Assembly: GCA_049116495.1 (NCBI GenBank)
Contig: JAGDYV010000034.1
Location: 1-64,000 of the forward strand
DNA length: 64,000 nucleotides
Origin: CAJQQK01 sp049116495
GTDB taxonomy: Bacteria > Pseudomonadota > Alphaproteobacteria > Rhizobiales > Hyphomicrobiaceae
Direction: 5' to 3'
Shown here: piece after piece, positions 52,590 to 62,230 of the stretch
How positions within the stretch are numbered: position 1 is the first letter of the stretch
Layout of the letters: every line of letters begins with the position of its first letter
Made by a program: the position numbers and the translations under genes
Notes under the pieces: model-generated
The model's input: only the letters and a program-made list of their open reading frames with translations
What the model was told of the DNA's origin: nothing
Database searches by the model: none

Positions 52590-53094
52590 AACTTTCGCAC
52601 AAAATCGCTGCTAATTCCGGTGTTGATTGTGGACGTGCATCGATCAAGACGGCCTCCGTCTCAACCCACAATGGCTTGGTTGAGATGGCTGCGCCGAGCG
52701 CTTCGACCAACCTTCTGCAACGTCACTATCGTCAGAACTCATGACCGAACCTCACGGGGTGCATCATAAAACCGATATCAATCATCCGTAACTATATTAT
52801 CTATCAGATCAGAATTGGCCGGTTGCCATCGACTGATAGCATGCTAACCTCACAATCAATTCATCATCGGCGCGCCATCTGCTCAACCACGGCGCCGCCG
52901 CAAAGATAAGCAGTTCGTCGTCTGACCCTGCAAAGCGCAACGGTCAATGACGAGCGGCTCGTCCCGCAGTCGGGAGCATCGTTGCAAGAAGAGTGGCACG
53001 CAATCACTCAACCATCGAAGGCGAGCGTTCTTGCCGACAGCCGAAACGAGCTAACCCTCGCGGAAAAGACTTCTGAGGAAACAAGGGACCCCAA
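52590..53094. other. Upstream region of the dpp operon
   Basis: About 505 bases between divergent genes, without a recognisable gene. It must contain the promoter for the ABC operon. I saw no clear repeat or operator. Confidence 0.5.
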
Positions 53095-54693
53095 ATGAAA
53101 TACACCACTGTCATGCTACTAGCAGCCTCCGCGGCAGCTAGCGCGCTCCTGCCAACGGTCGCTTTCGCGCAAAAGCCCGGTGGCATCATGCGTATGTATC
53201 ACCGCGGCAACCCGCCGAGCGCTTCGATCCACGAAGAAGCCACAACATCGACCGTGATGCCGTTCGCTGTCGTCTACAACAACCTCGTGATGTTTGATCC
53301 GAAAAAGTCGATCAATACGATTGACACGATCATTCCAGAACTCGCGACGAAGTGGTCTTGGGATTCAAGCAAAACGAAGTTGACGTTCACATTGCGCGAC
53401 GACGTCAAGTTCCACGACGGCAAGCCGATGACGTCGGCAGATGTGAAGTGCACGTGGGATCTGTTACAAGGCAAAGCCAAGAGCCGCCTGCGCAAAAATC
53501 CCCGCAAAATCTGGTATCACAATCTAAAGGACGTCACGACATCAAGCCCCACGTCGGTAACGTTTAATCTCAATAGTCCACAGCCGGCATTCGTCATGCT
53601 GCTCGCCTCCGGATACTCGCCCGTGTATCCGTGTCACGTCTCTCCGAAAAATATGCGCACCAACCCGATCGGCACGGGTCCGTACAAATTCGTTTCTTTG
53701 AAACGCAACGAATCGATCACACTGAAGAAGAACCCTGACTACTTCAAGAAGGGTTTGCCATACATGGACGGCATCGAGTGGAAAATCATCAAGAGCCGCT
53801 CGACCCGAATTCTCGCGTTCTCGGCTGGCGAATTCGACATGACGTTCACAACCGACGTCAGCCTACCACTGTTGAAAGACGTCAAGGCGAAAGCGCCCAA
53901 TGCCGTGTGCAAAATCGTGGCAACCGGCGTCACCACCAACCTGATCGTCAATGCTTCTGCTGCGCCATTCGACAATCCGGATGTCCGGACGGCACTCGCC
54001 CTTACGATCGATCGAAAGGCGTTCATTGACATCCTCGGACAGGGCAAATTTGAGCGTGGCACAGCCATGCAACCGTCGCCGGAAGGCCGCTGGAGTATGC
54101 CCAAGGAGATGATGGATTCCATCCCTGGCTACAATCCGGACGTTAAAGCCAACCGTGCAAAGGCCCGTAAGATCATGGAAGGGCTTGGCTACACAAAGGA
54201 CAAGCCGCTCAAGGTAAAGGTCTCAACCCGAAACATCGCGATCTATCGTGACCCGGCCGTAATCCTGATCGACCAGCTGAAACTGATCAATGTTGAGGCC
54301 GAGCTTGAAGTCGTCGAGACCTCTCAGTGGCACGCAAAGGTGGCACGCAAAGACTACGCGGTCGGCCTCAACCTGACCGGTGTCGGCGTCGACGATCCCG
54401 ATGTGAACCTCTACGAAAACTATTGGTGCACATCGCAACGCAACTACACCAAATACTGCAACAAGGATCTCGAGAAGTTGATCAAGAAGCAGTCGACGAT
54501 TGCGGACTTCGAGCAGCGGCGTAAATTGGTCTGGGAAATCGACAAGAAGTTGCAAGAAGATGTCGCCCGTCCAATTATCTTCCACAGCCGCAACGCCACG
54601 TGCTGGCAGCCCTACGTCAAGGGTGTCGTCGCGCCAGAAAACTCCAGCTATAATGCCTGGCGTCAATACGAGCACATGTGGCTCGACAAGTAG
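53095..54693 (+). CDS. Dipeptide/oligopeptide ABC transporter substrate-binding protein (family 5)
   Basis: A 532-residue periplasmic receptor of the DppA/OppA class. Signal peptide about 1-24 (ending TVAFA). The mature protein opens with GGIMRMYHRGNPPSASIHEEA, then has ELATKWSWDSSKTKLTFTLRDDVKFHDGKPMTSADVKCTWDLL, the family signature, plus IGTGPYKFVSLKRNESITLKKNPDYFKKGLPYMDG. Lysine-rich composition throughout is unlike Dpp receptors for hydrophobic dipeptides and may bind an acidic or unusual ligand. A 15-base-stem hairpin follows its stop and separates it from the permease genes. It is the first gene of a five-gene transporter operon. Confidence 0.92.
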   Translation: MKYTTVMLLAASAAASALLPTVAFAQKPGGIMRMYHRGNPPSASIHEEATTSTVMPFAVVYNNLVMFDPKKSINTIDTIIPELATKWSWDSSKTKLTFTLRDDVKFHDGKPMTSADVKCTWDLLQGKAKSRLRKNPRKIWYHNLKDVTTSSPTSVTFNLNSPQPAFVMLLASGYSPVYPCHVSPKNMRTNPIGTGPYKFVSLKRNESITLKKNPDYFKKGLPYMDGIEWKIIKSRSTRILAFSAGEFDMTFTTDVSLPLLKDVKAKAPNAVCKIVATGVTTNLIVNASAAPFDNPDVRTALALTIDRKAFIDILGQGKFERGTAMQPSPEGRWSMPKEMMDSIPGYNPDVKANRAKARKIMEGLGYTKDKPLKVKVSTRNIAIYRDPAVILIDQLKLINVEAELEVVETSQWHAKVARKDYAVGLNLTGVGVDDPDVNLYENYWCTSQRNYTKYCNKDLEKLIKKQSTIADFEQRRKLVWEIDKKLQEDVARPIIFHSRNATCWQPYVKGVVAPENSSYNAWRQYEHMWLDK

Positions 54694-54718
54694 GTACGAG
54701 ATCTGACAAAAGAAAAAT

Positions 54719-54753
54719 CTACATCGGCAGCACATAGCGTGTTGCCGATGTAG
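54719..54753. promoter_or_regulatory. Strong intercistronic hairpin after the receptor gene
   Basis: Arms 54719-54733 and 54739-54753 pair over 15 positions (14 Watson-Crick, one G-U) around a 5-base loop. It lies between the receptor stop and the first permease gene. Such hairpins usually stabilise the receptor message or attenuate downstream genes. No T-run follows, so it is not a simple terminator. Confidence 0.7.
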
Positions 54754-54854
54754 GCTGGCAGAACCAGCTATGGGGCGCCTCCACTAACGCATTTTATAGA
54801 GGCAGCCTCGTTGGCAACGAACATCACCGCCCGCATCGCAAAGGAAGTTCCCGC

Positions 54855-55799
54855 ATGACCGGTTACATGATCCGGCGACTGCTTCTGATGATCCTGACGC
54901 TGTTCGGAATGTCGATCCTGATTTTCGTCATGCTCCGACTCGTGCCCGGTAACATCTCGGACATCCTATTTGACTCGGCCGGTTTCGTTGACCCGGCTGA
55001 AAAAGCCCGCCTCGAAGCAGAACTCGGCCTCGACCTGCCAATCATGACGCAATACTGGCAGTGGATCAGCGGTCTATTGCAGGGAGACCTCGGGTACGCC
55101 TACGTCTCCGAGCAACCCGCGATTGATGAAATTCTGCCGCGAATTCCGGTGACAGCAAAACTTGCCGGTCTCGCCCTGTTTTTCTCCGTGATATTCGGCG
55201 TACCGCTTGGCGTGATCAGCGCCGTGAAACAAAATACCTGGCTCGACTATTTCCTTCGAGTCATCAGCCTTAGCGGCCTGTCGTTGCCATCGTTTTGGCT
55301 CGGTTTGCTGGTGCTGACCGCTTTCGTCAACTGGTTCGGCTGGATTCCGATCTACACCGACAAGCCCGAAACGCTCTGGCAGGAACTCGGCCTTCTCAGC
55401 ATCCCGGCCGCCGCTGTCGGGTTCCGTGCTTCGGCACTGATCATGCGCCTCACGCGATCTTCGATGCTGGAGGTCATGCGCCAGGACTATATCAGGACCG
55501 CACGCGCCAAAGGCGCCTCAGAGCAAACCGTGAACTACGATCATGCTTTGCGCAACGCCGTCTTGCCGGTCATCACGATCATCGGCATCGAGGCTGCATT
55601 CCTGATTGGCGGGCTAATTGTAACGGAAACTGTTTTCAATATTCCGGGTGTCGCCCGCTTCCTGGTCGAAGCCATCCAGTGGCGGGACTATCCGATCGTC
55701 CAGAACCTCGTGATGTTCATTGCGTTCATTGTGGTGTTCATCAACTTCCTCGTCGACATGGCTTACGCCTTCCTCGATCCCCGCATTAAGTACGAATAA
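54855..55799 (+). CDS. Dipeptide-type ABC transporter permease 1 (DppB family)
   Basis: A 314-residue inner-membrane permease with six helices. N-terminal MIRRLLLMILTLFGMSILIFVMLRLVPGN is the typical DppB/OppB first helix, and the cytoplasmic coupling loop MLEVMRQDYIRTARAKGASEQTVNYDHALRNA is the EAA motif that contacts the ATPases. AAGGAAG precedes the ATG at 54855. It lies 35 bases before the second permease. Function is passage of the peptide-like ligand from the receptor, as a heterodimer with the next gene's product. Confidence 0.93.
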   Translation: MTGYMIRRLLLMILTLFGMSILIFVMLRLVPGNISDILFDSAGFVDPAEKARLEAELGLDLPIMTQYWQWISGLLQGDLGYAYVSEQPAIDEILPRIPVTAKLAGLALFFSVIFGVPLGVISAVKQNTWLDYFLRVISLSGLSLPSFWLGLLVLTAFVNWFGWIPIYTDKPETLWQELGLLSIPAAAVGFRASALIMRLTRSSMLEVMRQDYIRTARAKGASEQTVNYDHALRNAVLPVITIIGIEAAFLIGGLIVTETVFNIPGVARFLVEAIQWRDYPIVQNLVMFIAFIVVFINFLVDMAYAFLDPRIKYE

Positions 55800-55834
55800 C
55801 GACGACGCCGTGCTCTGCAACCCGGAGATGCCTG

Positions 55835-56728
55835 ATGGCCATCATCGATCATGAAGCTGAACTCGAAAAAGCCGGTGCCAACGTGTCCGGCCGCTATAGC
55901 TCGCTCATGTTCTTCATTCGCAGCTATCCGCTCGGTGCCGTCGGCGCACTTATCGTCCTCATCTTCCTGCTGGTTGCGATTTTCGCTGACTTCATTACGG
56001 CTTTTGATCCAACCACGACGAATGCCGCAGCATCCCTTGCTGCTCCGGGCGGAGTTCACGCACTGGGCGCCGATTTCATGGGCCGAGACATGTGGAGCCG
56101 CATTGTGTATGGCGCGCGCATTTCGCTTATCGTTGGCATTGGCTCTGCCGCACTTGGCTCTTTGATCGGTGTCATCGTCGGCCTCGCCACCGGGTACATC
56201 GGTGGCTGGTTCGACCTCCTCATGCAGCGCATCATTGACATCATGCAGGCACTACCGCTCCTGGTCATGGCGCTATTGATGGCAGCTGCTCTCGGGCCAT
56301 CGCTGATCAACACCGTTATCGCGATCTCGATTCCGCTGATCCCACAAACAGCCCGTGTCATCCGTGCCAACACGTTGGCGTTAAGGGAAATGCCGTTCGT
56401 CGAGGCGTCGAAAGCCGTCGGCATGAGCGAATGGCGCATCGCTGTCCAGCACATCCTGCCGAACACGTTGGCGCCATTGATTGTTCTGGGTACTGCGAAA
56501 TTGGGATCCGCTATTCTCACGGAAGCATCACTGTCCTTCCTGGGTCTCGGCATCCCCGAGCCTCACCCATCGTGGGGTCGAATGCTATCGGAATCGGCGG
56601 CGGAATATATGCGTACGGCGCCGTGGCTCGTTATCTTCCCCGGCATCGCGATTTCCTTGGTCGTGTTCGGCACCAACCTACTCGGCGATGCCCTGCGCGA
56701 TATTCTTGATCCACGCCAACGCGCCTAG
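55835..56728 (+). CDS. Dipeptide-type ABC transporter permease 2 (DppC family)
   Basis: A 297-residue inner-membrane permease. After a polar N-terminus comes the first helix YPLGAVGALIVLIFLLVAIFADFI, then GADFMGRDMWSRIVYGARISL, a hallmark of DppC/OppC, and the EAA loop NTLALREMPFVEASKAVGMSEWRIAVQHILPNTLAPLIV. It ends with the usual FGTNLLGDALRDILDPRQ. GGAG seven bases before the ATG at 55835. It pairs with the DppB-type permease upstream and with the two ATPases downstream. Confidence 0.93.
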   Translation: MAIIDHEAELEKAGANVSGRYSSLMFFIRSYPLGAVGALIVLIFLLVAIFADFITAFDPTTTNAAASLAAPGGVHALGADFMGRDMWSRIVYGARISLIVGIGSAALGSLIGVIVGLATGYIGGWFDLLMQRIIDIMQALPLLVMALLMAAALGPSLINTVIAISIPLIPQTARVIRANTLALREMPFVEASKAVGMSEWRIAVQHILPNTLAPLIVLGTAKLGSAILTEASLSFLGLGIPEPHPSWGRMLSESAAEYMRTAPWLVIFPGIAISLVVFGTNLLGDALRDILDPRQRA

Positions 56729-56772
56729 CAATCTTTCACCATCACTCGGCAGGATTTACCGCGGGAACCCTC

Positions 56773-57822
56773 ATGACAGTCGTCGACGACCAACACAACC
56801 CACCGGCCAAAGGAGACAATGCCGCGCCCATACTCAAGGTCGACGGCCTCAAAACGTACTTCTTCACGCGACAAGGCACCGTCAAAGCGGTTGACGGTGT
56901 ATCGCTGGAGTTGAAGCCGAAAGAAACGCTCGCGATCGTCGGCGAATCCGGATGCGGTAAGTCCATCACCGCGCTGTCGCTCCTGCGGTTAATTCCATAT
57001 CCGCCGGGCCGCATCATCGAGGGATCGATCGAACTCGAAGGCGTCGATCTAATGACGCTGGATGAAGATCAGATGCGCGACATCCGCGGCAATGATGTTT
57101 CGATGATCTTTCAAGAGCCGATGACATCACTCAACCCCGTGATGACAGTCGCGCGCCAGATTTCGGAAGCGCTTATTCTTCATCAAGGCATGAACCGTGA
57201 ACAGGCATTGCAGCGCTCAATCGAGATGCTGGAACTCGTTGGCATTCCTGAACCGCATCAACGCGTCAAGGAATATCCGCATCAGTTGTCCGGTGGCATG
57301 CGTCAGCGAGTCATGATCGCAATGGCGCTCGCCTGCAAACCAAAGGTGTTGATCGCAGACGAGCCGACGACAGCACTGGACGTTACCATTCAGGCGCAAA
57401 TCCTGAACCTCATGGTTGACCTCCAGGATCGTCTCGACACCGCAATCATATTAATCACGCACGACCTTGGCGTGGTCGCTGAAACGGCAGATCGAGTCAT
57501 TGTGATGTACGCCGGACGCAAGGTCGAAGAAGCGTCTGTCGAAGACCTTTTTGCCGATGCGCAGCATCCCTATACGCACGGCCTGCTCGCCTCGATCCCC
57601 CGCCTTGACCTGATCCGCGGCGCCAATGAACATGAGCGGTTGCAGGAAATCTCCGGTATCGTGCCTGCGTTGAGCGATCTGCCACAAGGTTGCGCGTTCG
57701 CGCCACGATGCAAGTTTGCCGACGAGAAGTGTACCGCCGAATATCCACCATACGAACAGAAGAAAACCGGTCACTGGGCCGCCTGCTGGCACTCTGATGC
57801 ACTTTACGGAGGCGCCAAATGA
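56773..57822 (+). CDS. Dipeptide-type ABC transporter ATPase 1 (DppD family)
   Basis: A 349-residue cytoplasmic ATPase. Walker A is GESGCGKSIT, Q-loop SMIFQEPMTSLNPVM, ABC signature LSGGMRQRVMIAMAL, Walker B VLIADEPTTALDVTIQ and H-loop ILITHD, all intact. The C-terminal cysteine-rich segment GCAFAPRCKFADEKC followed by HWAAC is the oligopeptide-ATPase extension that may bind an iron-sulfur cluster. GGGAA precedes the ATG at 56773. Its stop overlaps the next ATPase start, so the two ATPases are made in equal amounts. Confidence 0.95.
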   Translation: MTVVDDQHNPPAKGDNAAPILKVDGLKTYFFTRQGTVKAVDGVSLELKPKETLAIVGESGCGKSITALSLLRLIPYPPGRIIEGSIELEGVDLMTLDEDQMRDIRGNDVSMIFQEPMTSLNPVMTVARQISEALILHQGMNREQALQRSIEMLELVGIPEPHQRVKEYPHQLSGGMRQRVMIAMALACKPKVLIADEPTTALDVTIQAQILNLMVDLQDRLDTAIILITHDLGVVAETADRVIVMYAGRKVEEASVEDLFADAQHPYTHGLLASIPRLDLIRGANEHERLQEISGIVPALSDLPQGCAFAPRCKFADEKCTAEYPPYEQKKTGHWAACWHSDALYGGAK

Positions 57823-58841
57823 ATGATGCGAGCGAGATGACGGCAAGCCAGCCAGCAACCGCAACAAGTAAACCGCCGGTCCTTGAAGTCATTGACCTGA
57901 AAAAGCATTTCCCCGTCAAAAAAGGAATTTTCCAAACGACGGTCGGACATGTGTTCGCGGTTGATGGCGTGAGCTTTACCATCAACGAAGGAGAGACGCT
58001 GGGATTGGTTGGCGAATCCGGTTGTGGAAAATCCACCGTCGGGCGCACATTAATGCGCCTGATTGAACCGACCGCAGGCACGATCAAACTCGATGGCCGC
58101 GACGTCACTAATCTCTCGAAAGGCGAACTTCGGCCATATCGTCGCGAGATGCAGATCATTTTCCAGGATCCGTTTTCTTCGCTTGATCCACGCATGACCG
58201 CTGGCAATATCGTTGGAGAGCCGCTTACCGTCCACGGAATTGGCGATACCAATGACGAGCGCCGCGAATTGGTCGCCGAACTGTTTGAACGTGTTGGCTT
58301 GCGCAAAGCACAGATGGATAATTATCCTCACCAGTTTTCCGGCGGACAGCGACAACGCATTGGCATCGCCCGCGCATTGGCGCTGAACCCCAAACTTATC
58401 GTCGGTGATGAACCGGTTTCCGCGCTCGACGTGTCGATTCAGGCGCAGGTCATCAATTTGTTGCTTGATCTGCAGGCTGAACGAAAGCTCTCCTACCTCT
58501 TCATCTCCCACAACCTTGCGGTCGTCGAGCACATCTCACACAAAATTGCCGTTATGTATCTCGGCCGGATTGTCGAATACGCGTCGAAAGAAGCGATTTT
58601 CCGTAACCCGAAGCACCCTTATACGAAGGCTTTGCTGTCCGCCGTACCAGTGCCGGACCCGACCCTGAAACGTGAAAAACTAGTATTGCAGGGCGACGTA
58701 CCCAGTCCGGTGAAGCCGCCATCAGGCTGCCATTTCCATACACGCTGCCCGTTTGCCGAAGACATCTGCCGCAAAGAGAGCCCGCCGTTGCGCGAAATCA
58801 ATCCCGGGCAACTTGCTGCCTGCCATTTCGCGGAAACATGA
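57819..58841 (+). CDS. Dipeptide-type ABC transporter ATPase 2 (DppF family)
   Basis: A 340-residue cytoplasmic ATPase. Walker A GESGCGKSTV, Q-loop QIIFQDPFSSLDPRM, signature FSGGQRQRIGIARAL, Walker B LIVGDEPVSALDVSIQ and H-loop FISHNLAVV are all present. The C-terminal oligopeptide-ATPase extension SGCHFHTRCPFAEDIC follows. GGAGG seven bases before the start and the ATGA overlap with the preceding gene make it translationally coupled. Together with the permeases and receptor it completes a dipeptide/oligopeptide-type importer. About 107 bases later comes the DehI-like gene. Confidence 0.95.
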   Translation: MNDASEMTASQPATATSKPPVLEVIDLKKHFPVKKGIFQTTVGHVFAVDGVSFTINEGETLGLVGESGCGKSTVGRTLMRLIEPTAGTIKLDGRDVTNLSKGELRPYRREMQIIFQDPFSSLDPRMTAGNIVGEPLTVHGIGDTNDERRELVAELFERVGLRKAQMDNYPHQFSGGQRQRIGIARALALNPKLIVGDEPVSALDVSIQAQVINLLLDLQAERKLSYLFISHNLAVVEHISHKIAVMYLGRIVEYASKEAIFRNPKHPYTKALLSAVPVPDPTLKREKLVLQGDVPSPVKPPSGCHFHTRCPFAEDICRKESPPLREINPGQLAACHFAET

Positions 58842-58947
58842 GCCAATACGGCATTGATGCAAGGCAAGACTATTGGACAAGCCTGTCTGATTGACTTGGT
58901 ACGCACATCAGGCCATGAAAGAGCCATGAACGGGTAAGGATATTGTC

Positions 58948-59820
58948 TTGGGCAACACCCCATCATCCGATCCGGTTCCAGCCATTGTCGAGGCCGAGGC
59001 GAGCGGCGACACCGCCGCCCTATTTGCCGACATTCGTGCGACACTGCGTGTGCCAGTTGTCAACTTGATATGGCGTCATCTCGCAACGATACCGGGTGCA
59101 CTTCCCTGGACCTGGGCAACCTTGAAGCCGCTTCACGATGCGGGGACCCTTGCCGCAGAAGCCGAGGCGATGAACGCCGGCCTGAAAGTACCGTCAGAAA
59201 TCGTGGCTCCGGGTGCGCTCAGCGGTGAGGTGCTGACGGCGATCGGACTATCGCCAACTGACATTGACCAGATTGATATGATCCTGCGGAGCTATGGCCG
59301 TAGCAACACCATAAACATCATCTCTGTTTGCGTTCTGAGCGCATGTCTTGGCAGTCCGGCGCAGCGGGAAATCAGTTTACGGGTCGATCAGAATTCACGT
59401 GTGGGACACCGTCCGCCGATCGGCGGCGCAATGCCAAGACTGATGTCACCAGACGAAATGGCGCCAGACACGCGCACGCTCATTGACGCGCTTAACGACA
59501 TCGGCGGGCGGCGTGCTATTCTTCCGACCATGTACCGCCACCTCGCGCATTGGCCGGGTTACCTGAAATTGGTCCATGACACACTTGCGCCTTGCGACCG
59601 TGATGGTCGCCTCGAAGGATTGATCATCGGCATTCTCGCCGATAGCCGGTCTCGAGCCGCACCGTTGGGTGCCGCAATATCAGAACCATCCCATACACTT
59701 GAAGCCTCCGAACGTGACACTGTTGCAACGGCCTTAACTGCTTTTGCAGAAGGACCGCTGTGCAAAATGATCGCGATCGTTGCCATCCTGAACGCCGCCG
59801 CGTCACCCGCTCAGATCTGA
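58948..59820 (+). CDS. DehI-like (group I 2-haloacid dehalogenase family) protein
   Basis: A 290-residue protein that I place in the DehI family with moderate confidence. Its two halves are repeats: VVNLIWRHLATIPGALPWTW (about 37-56) and ILPTMYRHLAHWPGYLKLVH (about 191-210) share the pattern RHLA-x-x-PG, matching the internal pseudo-dimer known for DehI. The all-helical composition and length of about 290 fit. Members near DehI are widespread in alphaproteobacteria and mostly untested, so dehalogenation should not be assumed. The start is a TTG at 58948 with AAGGA upstream. It follows the peptide-type importer on the same strand and is convergent with an MFS gene, so it may process the imported compound. 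Confidence 0.65.
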   Translation: MGNTPSSDPVPAIVEAEASGDTAALFADIRATLRVPVVNLIWRHLATIPGALPWTWATLKPLHDAGTLAAEAEAMNAGLKVPSEIVAPGALSGEVLTAIGLSPTDIDQIDMILRSYGRSNTINIISVCVLSACLGSPAQREISLRVDQNSRVGHRPPIGGAMPRLMSPDEMAPDTRTLIDALNDIGGRRAILPTMYRHLAHWPGYLKLVHDTLAPCDRDGRLEGLIIGILADSRSRAAPLGAAISEPSHTLEASERDTVATALTAFAEGPLCKMIAIVAILNAAASPAQI

Positions 59821-59831
59821 ACCTGTCGCTG

Positions 59832-61124
59832 TCACCGATACGGTTCTCCTGGCGCTGGTTGCACAGGGCGTTTCATAAACAATGCCACGATGAATGCCGC
59901 CAGAGCCAAGCCAACATAGAGGTATAACCCGGACGAATAGCTACCCGTAACATCACGCAATATGCCGGAAATGAGCGGCCCCGATGCTTGCGCAACAACT
60001 TGAATTGAAAGCGCAATCCCTCGGATTGCACCGTAGCTCTCCCGGCCAAAAAAATCGGCCCAGGCCACTGGCAGGATCGTAAATATGCCGCCGATCGCAA
60101 ACCCAAACAGGATCGCTGCAAGAAACGCCTGCCCCGCATTGCTCAACGCCTCCATCGACAACACTGAAGCGATCAAAACAACGGCCGCCAACAACAGCGA
60201 TGGCCGCACGCCGCTCCGTCGGACGACGATGCCAAAAATCAATCCCGAAATGCCCGAAAACAACGAGAATGTTGCGACAACCAGCGCCGCGGTCGACGCA
60301 TCGATGCCGCGCTCAATCAATAAAGGCGCCTGGTGCAGAGAGATGCCGGCCTGAATCGGATAGACCAAGAGAGTGAAGAAATTGAGCAGCCAAAACGTCG
60401 GTGTACGCAACGCTTCGGAGCGGCTGAATTGGGGCTCTGACGGCGGCACAATTATTTGGCCATCCGCATCATGACGTACCTTGCCCGGCCCTCCATCAAC
60501 CTCAAGTCCCAAATCTTCCGGCCTGCGACCGACGAGGAGCCAGACCGGCAGCAGCCCGATAGTAAGGACGGTTGCACCGACGATCAGCCAGCTTTCGCGC
60601 CATCCAGCCTGATCGATCGAGTATTGTGCGACCAAGGGCAGGCAAACGAGTCCCGCCATCATGGCGACATTGGAAATTGCCGTGGCAATCGCCCGATGCC
60701 GCAGAAACCAATTGTTGACGGCACCATAAATGCCGAGGTCAAACGGCCCCGCGAAACAGGTGCGCGCGATGCAAAAGGCTACATAAAAGTAGAAGATTGA
60801 CGTTGTGAATGCGAGCGACGCGACCGCCAAGCCAGTCACCAGCACGGCAAAGGTCAACATCATGCGCGCGCCGTGCCGATCGAGCAGCGGCCCCAGCATC
60901 GGCGACAATACGGCGGCCATAACGCCGGCAAGCGATACCGCCCCGGAGATGGCTGTACGCGACCAGCCGAACTCCGATGTCATCGGCTCGACGAATATCG
61001 ACAGCGTGGCGACCGCCGGCCCCTGTCGTGCAAAACCCGCACAACAGACCGCGAACAGCACAAGCCAACCATAGAAAAAGGGCGTTCGACGCGACAACGC
61101 ACGCGCGACGATCCCCGCGCTCAT
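59832..61124 (-). CDS. MFS transporter, monocarboxylate/oxalate-formate type
   Basis: A 430-residue 12-helix transporter. The first helix FFYGWLVLFAVCCAGFARQG and TLSIFVEPMTSEFGWSRTAISGAVSL match the OFA/MCT-like branch of the major facilitator superfamily, where the segment after TM1 carries the phrase FGWSR. LSPMLGPLLDRHGARMML is the conserved loop 2-3 motif. Such carriers move monocarboxylates or exchange oxalate for formate. It is convergent with the DehI-like gene (12 bases apart) and divergent from the nuclease-fold gene, so its partner genes are unknown. The ligand may be a small organic acid. Confidence 0.9.
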   Translation of the reverse strand: MSAGIVARALSRRTPFFYGWLVLFAVCCAGFARQGPAVATLSIFVEPMTSEFGWSRTAISGAVSLAGVMAAVLSPMLGPLLDRHGARMMLTFAVLVTGLAVASLAFTTSIFYFYVAFCIARTCFAGPFDLGIYGAVNNWFLRHRAIATAISNVAMMAGLVCLPLVAQYSIDQAGWRESWLIVGATVLTIGLLPVWLLVGRRPEDLGLEVDGGPGKVRHDADGQIIVPPSEPQFSRSEALRTPTFWLLNFFTLLVYPIQAGISLHQAPLLIERGIDASTAALVVATFSLFSGISGLIFGIVVRRSGVRPSLLLAAVVLIASVLSMEALSNAGQAFLAAILFGFAIGGIFTILPVAWADFFGRESYGAIRGIALSIQVVAQASGPLISGILRDVTGSYSSGLYLYVGLALAAFIVALFMKRPVQPAPGEPYR

Positions 61125-61298
61125 GCGTCGATTCTCATGATATTACGACCAGGGTATTCAAGCACCGACGCAAATCACTTTCCAACTCGTGCGTCGCCCC
61201 GCGTTATTTGACGCGCTAAACAACACGCTTCATCGCGGCACCGATCGCAAGCTATACTGCAACCACCGCATCGCCAATTTACTCGACAAGCCAGCACC

Positions 61299-62222
61299 GT
61301 GATTCGATTTCGCAATCGTTTTAGCACCTTTGTCATTGTTATCATCAGCTTGCTCTGGCCAGCGGTATCGACAGCAGCGACGGCCTGCAATCACCCGACA
61401 CTGCGCAGGCACACGGTCATCGATATTATCGATACGCGAACTCTCAGACTGGATGACGGAACCCAACTCCGCCTGGCCGGAATTCTCGGGCCGACGTCCT
61501 ATGACAGCCCCTCAACGCCTGCGCCCTGGCCGCCCGAAACCGCTGCACAGGCGGCGTTGGTAGCGCACGCACTCGGACACAATGTATCGGTATCGCTAGA
61601 ACGTAACGGCCGCGACCGATACGGGCGGTATGTCGGTCAGGTTTTTTTTGGACAGAAGAACCGCGATCAGACTTCGCGAACTGACACGCGCTGGTTGCAA
61701 GCGATGCTGGTCCGTGCCGGCCACGCGCGGGTTCTCCTCACACCGGAAATGGATCCGATCTGTGCGGAAATACTGCTGACCGCCGAGGCGAAAGCGGAGT
61801 CAGCGCAGCGTGGCCTATGGCAGCTCGCGCTATACAATCCAAAACGTGCCGAAGATATCTGGCAGTTGCTCCGCTTTCGCAGCACCTATCAGATCATCGA
61901 AGGCGTTATCGCCCGCGTATCGGTTGGACGATCCGCAATCTACTTGAACTTCGGCCGCAACTGGAAACGTGATTTCACGGTTAGGCTGAGCCAATTCATG
62001 GTGAAACGCACCGGCATTAGTCCAGCCGCAGCAAGACAGCTGAAGAACAAAGCAGTCCGAGTTCGCGGATGGATCGAAAAGCGGAACGGCCCCTTGATCA
62101 GGGTCTGGCGCGCCGAGCAGGTCGAACTGCTCGATCTTGGCCCCGTAGGCCAAGCCACGCGTCACGACCCGCCGCGGTTCCTGGGTAAACGAACGGCAAA
62201 CAGACAGACGGTGCGCGAGTAG
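61299..62222 (+). CDS. Exported SNase-fold (thermonuclease-like) protein with altered catalytic site
   Basis: A 307-residue exported protein. A signal peptide (about 1-25, SLLWPAVSTAATA) precedes a staphylococcal-nuclease-like domain: HTVIDIIDTRTLRLDDGTQLRLAGI, AAQAALVAHALGHNVSVSLERNGRDRYGRYVGQVFF and AGHARVLLT. In active SNases the loop after VRLAGI reads DAPE, giving the calcium-binding aspartate and general-base glutamate. Here it reads LGPTS, so both acids are missing, while the aspartate and arginine of the other loops remain. It is therefore likely not a nuclease by the usual mechanism. The C-terminal third (about 190-300) is a further OB-like segment (ARVSVGRSAIYLNFGRNWKRDFTV). It starts at a GTG and ends at a bidirectional terminator. 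Confidence 0.82.
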   Translation: MIRFRNRFSTFVIVIISLLWPAVSTAATACNHPTLRRHTVIDIIDTRTLRLDDGTQLRLAGILGPTSYDSPSTPAPWPPETAAQAALVAHALGHNVSVSLERNGRDRYGRYVGQVFFGQKNRDQTSRTDTRWLQAMLVRAGHARVLLTPEMDPICAEILLTAEAKAESAQRGLWQLALYNPKRAEDIWQLLRFRSTYQIIEGVIARVSVGRSAIYLNFGRNWKRDFTVRLSQFMVKRTGISPAAARQLKNKAVRVRGWIEKRNGPLIRVWRAEQVELLDLGPVGQATRHDPPRFLGKRTANRQTVRE

Positions 62223-62230
62223 GAAGATAT

